The notes beneath the pieces were generated by a model. It was not told where the DNA came from and ran no database searches. It saw only the letters and a program-made list of their open reading frames with translations. A program made the position numbers and the translations under genes. Below are positions 6,166-7,559 of a stretch of 7,559 bases of DNA, in pieces. The DNA comes from Desulfobacterales bacterium (GTDB taxonomy: Bacteria; Desulfobacterota; DSM-4660; Desulfatiglandales; B25-G16). The DNA lies in NCBI GenBank assembly GCA_030672485.1, contig DAOVGH010000007.1:1-7559 (forward strand), written 5' to 3'. Each line of letters begins with the position of its first letter. Position 1 is the first letter of the stretch.

Positions 6166-6807
6166 ATGAAATTCTTTATCGACACAGCAAACGTTGAAGA
6201 GATAAAAAAAGCCAATGAACTCGGCCTATTAGATGGCGTAACTACGAACCCTACACTTGTAGCAAGAGAGGGGAAGGATTTTGAGGAATTAATTAAGGAG
6301 ATATGCGAAATAGTAGATGGTCCAGTCAGTGCAGAGGTGATAAGCGTTGAGGCAGAGGGCATGGTTAAGGAGGCAAGGCAACTGGCAAAACTTGCAGGTA
6401 ATATAGTGGTGAAAATCCCTATGATAACCGAAGGGATGAAGGCCACCAAGATACTTTCAAGGGAAAACATCAACACCAATGTGACGCTGGTATTTTCACC
6501 CTTACAGGCGCTCATAGCAGCCAAAGCAGGCGCTACCTTCGTCAGCCCTTTTATCGGTAGACTGGATGATATAAGTAGCGTCGGCATGGGAATAGTGGGA
6601 GATATGGTAACCATATATGAAAATTATGGATTTGAAACAGAGGTTATTGTGGCAAGCATCCGTAATCCTGTGCATGTTCTGGATGCAGCCTTGATTGGTG
6701 CCCATATTGCCACAATTCCCTTTAAGGTACTCATCCAGCTAACCGAACATCCTCTCACAAAGATTGGATTAGAAAGATTTTTGGCGGATTGGAAGAAGAT
6801 AAGGTAG
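6166..6807 (+). CDS. tal: Transaldolase of the small TalC/FSA type
   Basis: This is a class I Schiff-base aldolase of the short (about 215-residue) TalC/FSA/MipB family, which often carries the label fructose-6-phosphate aldolase. Visible features are FFIDTANVEEI (3-13) with D6, GVTTNPTLV (24-32), the Schiff-base lysine K83 in NIVVKIPM (79-86), NTNVTLVFS (103-111) and SPFIGRLDD (127-135). Two residues separate the activities in the family: E. coli FsaA has Q59 and Y131, whereas transaldolases have Glu and Phe. Here the aligned residues are E57 (SAEVIS) and F129 (SPFIG). I therefore infer transaldolase activity, moving dihydroxyacetone units in the non-oxidative pentose phosphate pathway. It follows folK after 89 bases and ends four bases before the transglycosylase gene, with which it is probably co-transcribed. 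Confidence 0.9.
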   Translation: MKFFIDTANVEEIKKANELGLLDGVTTNPTLVAREGKDFEELIKEICEIVDGPVSAEVISVEAEGMVKEARQLAKLAGNIVVKIPMITEGMKATKILSRENINTNVTLVFSPLQALIAAKAGATFVSPFIGRLDDISSVGMGIVGDMVTIYENYGFETEVIVASIRNPVHVLDAALIGAHIATIPFKVLIQLTEHPLTKIGLERFLADWKKIR

Positions 6808-6811
6808 GAAA

Positions 6812-7387
6812 ATGTCTCTCTCCAAGTTGATCTTATCTGTTGCCATCATTGCAATACTCTTTTTTGGATATGCAGAGGCCGATATCTATCGATTCAGGGA
6901 TAAAAATGGGGTCTGGCATTTTACCAACATTCGATCAGATCCGCGGTATCGCCTTTATATAAGGACAGGTAAATTAAAGGGAAAACAATACATTATTAAT
7001 TATGATACAATAATTCATAAGGCCTCGGAACAATTCGGCGTAGAGGCAAACCTGATAAAGGCCGTTATAATGGCAGAATCTTCTTTTGATCCCGATGCGG
7101 TCTCTGAAAGTGGAGCCCAGGGTCTGATGCAGTTGATGCCATCCACAGCAGACGATATGAGAGTCAATAATCCATTTGATCCGGAAGAAAATATCTTTGG
7201 CGGCACAAAATACCTTGGTTTACTCCTTAAAAGGTTTAAGCAGGATAAAAGATTAGCTGTAGCTGCCTATAATGTCGGTCCTACAGTAGTATCTAACCAT
7301 AATTCTGTCCCTCCCATACCCCAGACCAGACGATTTGTGGAGAAGGTTATGAAATATTATATGGAATTCAGAAAAAAGAGGAATTAA
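6812..7387 (+). CDS. Secreted lytic transglycosylase with DUF4124 and SLT domains
   Basis: This protein is predicted to cleave peptidoglycan glycan strands in the periplasm, forming 1,6-anhydromuramoyl ends. A signal peptide covers residues 1-23: Lys5, a hydrophobic core 6-20, and a likely cut after AEA. Residues 24-40 (DIYRFRDKNGVWHFTNI) match a DUF4124-type segment common at the mature N-terminus of such enzymes. The SLT (family 1, lysozyme-like) domain spans about 65-185: catalytic E89 in AVIMAESSFDP (84-94), GAQGLMQLMP (101-110) and AAYNVGP (151-157). The last motif normally reads AYNAGP; Ala is replaced by Val155. There is no lipobox cysteine, so it is probably soluble. The gene starts four bases after the transaldolase stop; GGTAGGA across that stop is a plausible ribosome site. 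The exact family name (Slt-like or MltC-like) cannot be set from this. Confidence 0.93.
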   Translation: MSLSKLILSVAIIAILFFGYAEADIYRFRDKNGVWHFTNIRSDPRYRLYIRTGKLKGKQYIINYDTIIHKASEQFGVEANLIKAVIMAESSFDPDAVSESGAQGLMQLMPSTADDMRVNNPFDPEENIFGGTKYLGLLLKRFKQDKRLAVAAYNVGPTVVSNHNSVPPIPQTRRFVEKVMKYYMEFRKKRN

Positions 7388-7395
7388 GGGCTCTA

Positions 7396-7559
7396 ATGAT
7401 AAATAAAAATCAAGGCCAAATAAATAACCTGCCAAATACCCTGAGTACCATTAGGCTGGCCTTGATTCCAGTAGTGGTTATCTGCCTGTATTTCCCTGGA
7501 AGATTGGGGAGTTTCTTGGCCGCTTTATTTTTTGGGCTGGCTGCTATAACAGATCTTCT
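7396..7559 (+). CDS. pgsA: CDP-diacylglycerol-glycerol-3-phosphate 3-phosphatidyltransferase, 5' part
   Basis: PgsA is an inner-membrane enzyme that makes phosphatidylglycerophosphate, the committed step to phosphatidylglycerol and cardiolipin. Only 54 complete codons are in the window. After a short hydrophilic lead (MINKNQGQI) the NLPNTLSTIRLALIPVVVI stretch (11-29) is the characteristic N-terminal amphipathic and first membrane segment. A second hydrophobic segment ends in LAAITDL (48-54), where the CDP-alcohol phosphatidyltransferase motif, D-G-x2-A-R and its aspartates, would begin; the catalytic residues lie past the edge. AAGGG (7386-7390), overlapping the transglycosylase stop, is a suitable ribosome site five bases before the ATG. 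It is likely the next gene of the same transcript. Another CDP-alcohol transferase of the same superfamily is possible but the N-terminus fits PgsA best. Confidence 0.85.
   Translation, partial: MINKNQGQINNLPNTLSTIRLALIPVVVICLYFPGRLGSFLAALFFGLAAITDL

Overview
The window reads as chromosomal housekeeping DNA from a Gram-negative bacterium, most likely a deltaproteobacterial lineage (Desulfobacterota in the broad sense). This is an inference from three things: a lysA-dapB-dapL lysine cluster using the LL-diaminopimelate aminotransferase route, a DUF4124-plus-SLT lytic transglycosylase, and gaps filled with degenerate inverted and tandem repeats. No lineage-specific marker is present. All recognised genes lie on the + strand, and base composition is moderately AT-rich.

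Layout: a tRNA-Ser(GGA) (6-99) is followed by an inverted repeat and dnaX (197-1765), which encodes the tau subunit of the DNA polymerase III clamp loader. A 519-base gap (1766-2284) holds no believable gene but is packed with repeats: a 13-base tandem duplication, a pair of exactly 89-base units with conserved ends and unrelated interiors, a degenerate palindrome of about 93 bases, and three perfect 25-base tandem copies that run into the lysA start codon. Next comes a compact run: lysA (2285-3541), dapB (3581-4399), dapL (4392-5555) and folK (5558-6076). After an 89-base gap with a weak terminator-like hairpin come a small transaldolase (6166-6807), a secreted lytic transglycosylase (6812-7387) and the 5' end of pgsA (7396 to the window edge).

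How the genes work together: DapB makes tetrahydrodipicolinate, DapL converts it in one step to LL-diaminopimelate, and LysA decarboxylates meso-diaminopimelate to lysine. Diaminopimelate also feeds peptidoglycan, which the lytic transglycosylase remodels, and PgsA serves the membrane. FolK (folate) and the transaldolase (sugar phosphates) appear to be passengers in the transcription unit. dapA and dapF are not in the cluster, and the usual dnaX partners ybaB and recR do not follow dnaX.

The most notable points are the starts. dapL appears to begin at an AUU codon inside the end of dapB, behind a well-placed Shine-Dalgarno sequence. folK appears to begin at TTG two bases after dapL. dnaX and lysA lack Shine-Dalgarno sequences and instead sit directly behind repeats. 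I found no sign of a new defence, mobile or biosynthetic system; most of the window is ordinary core metabolism.
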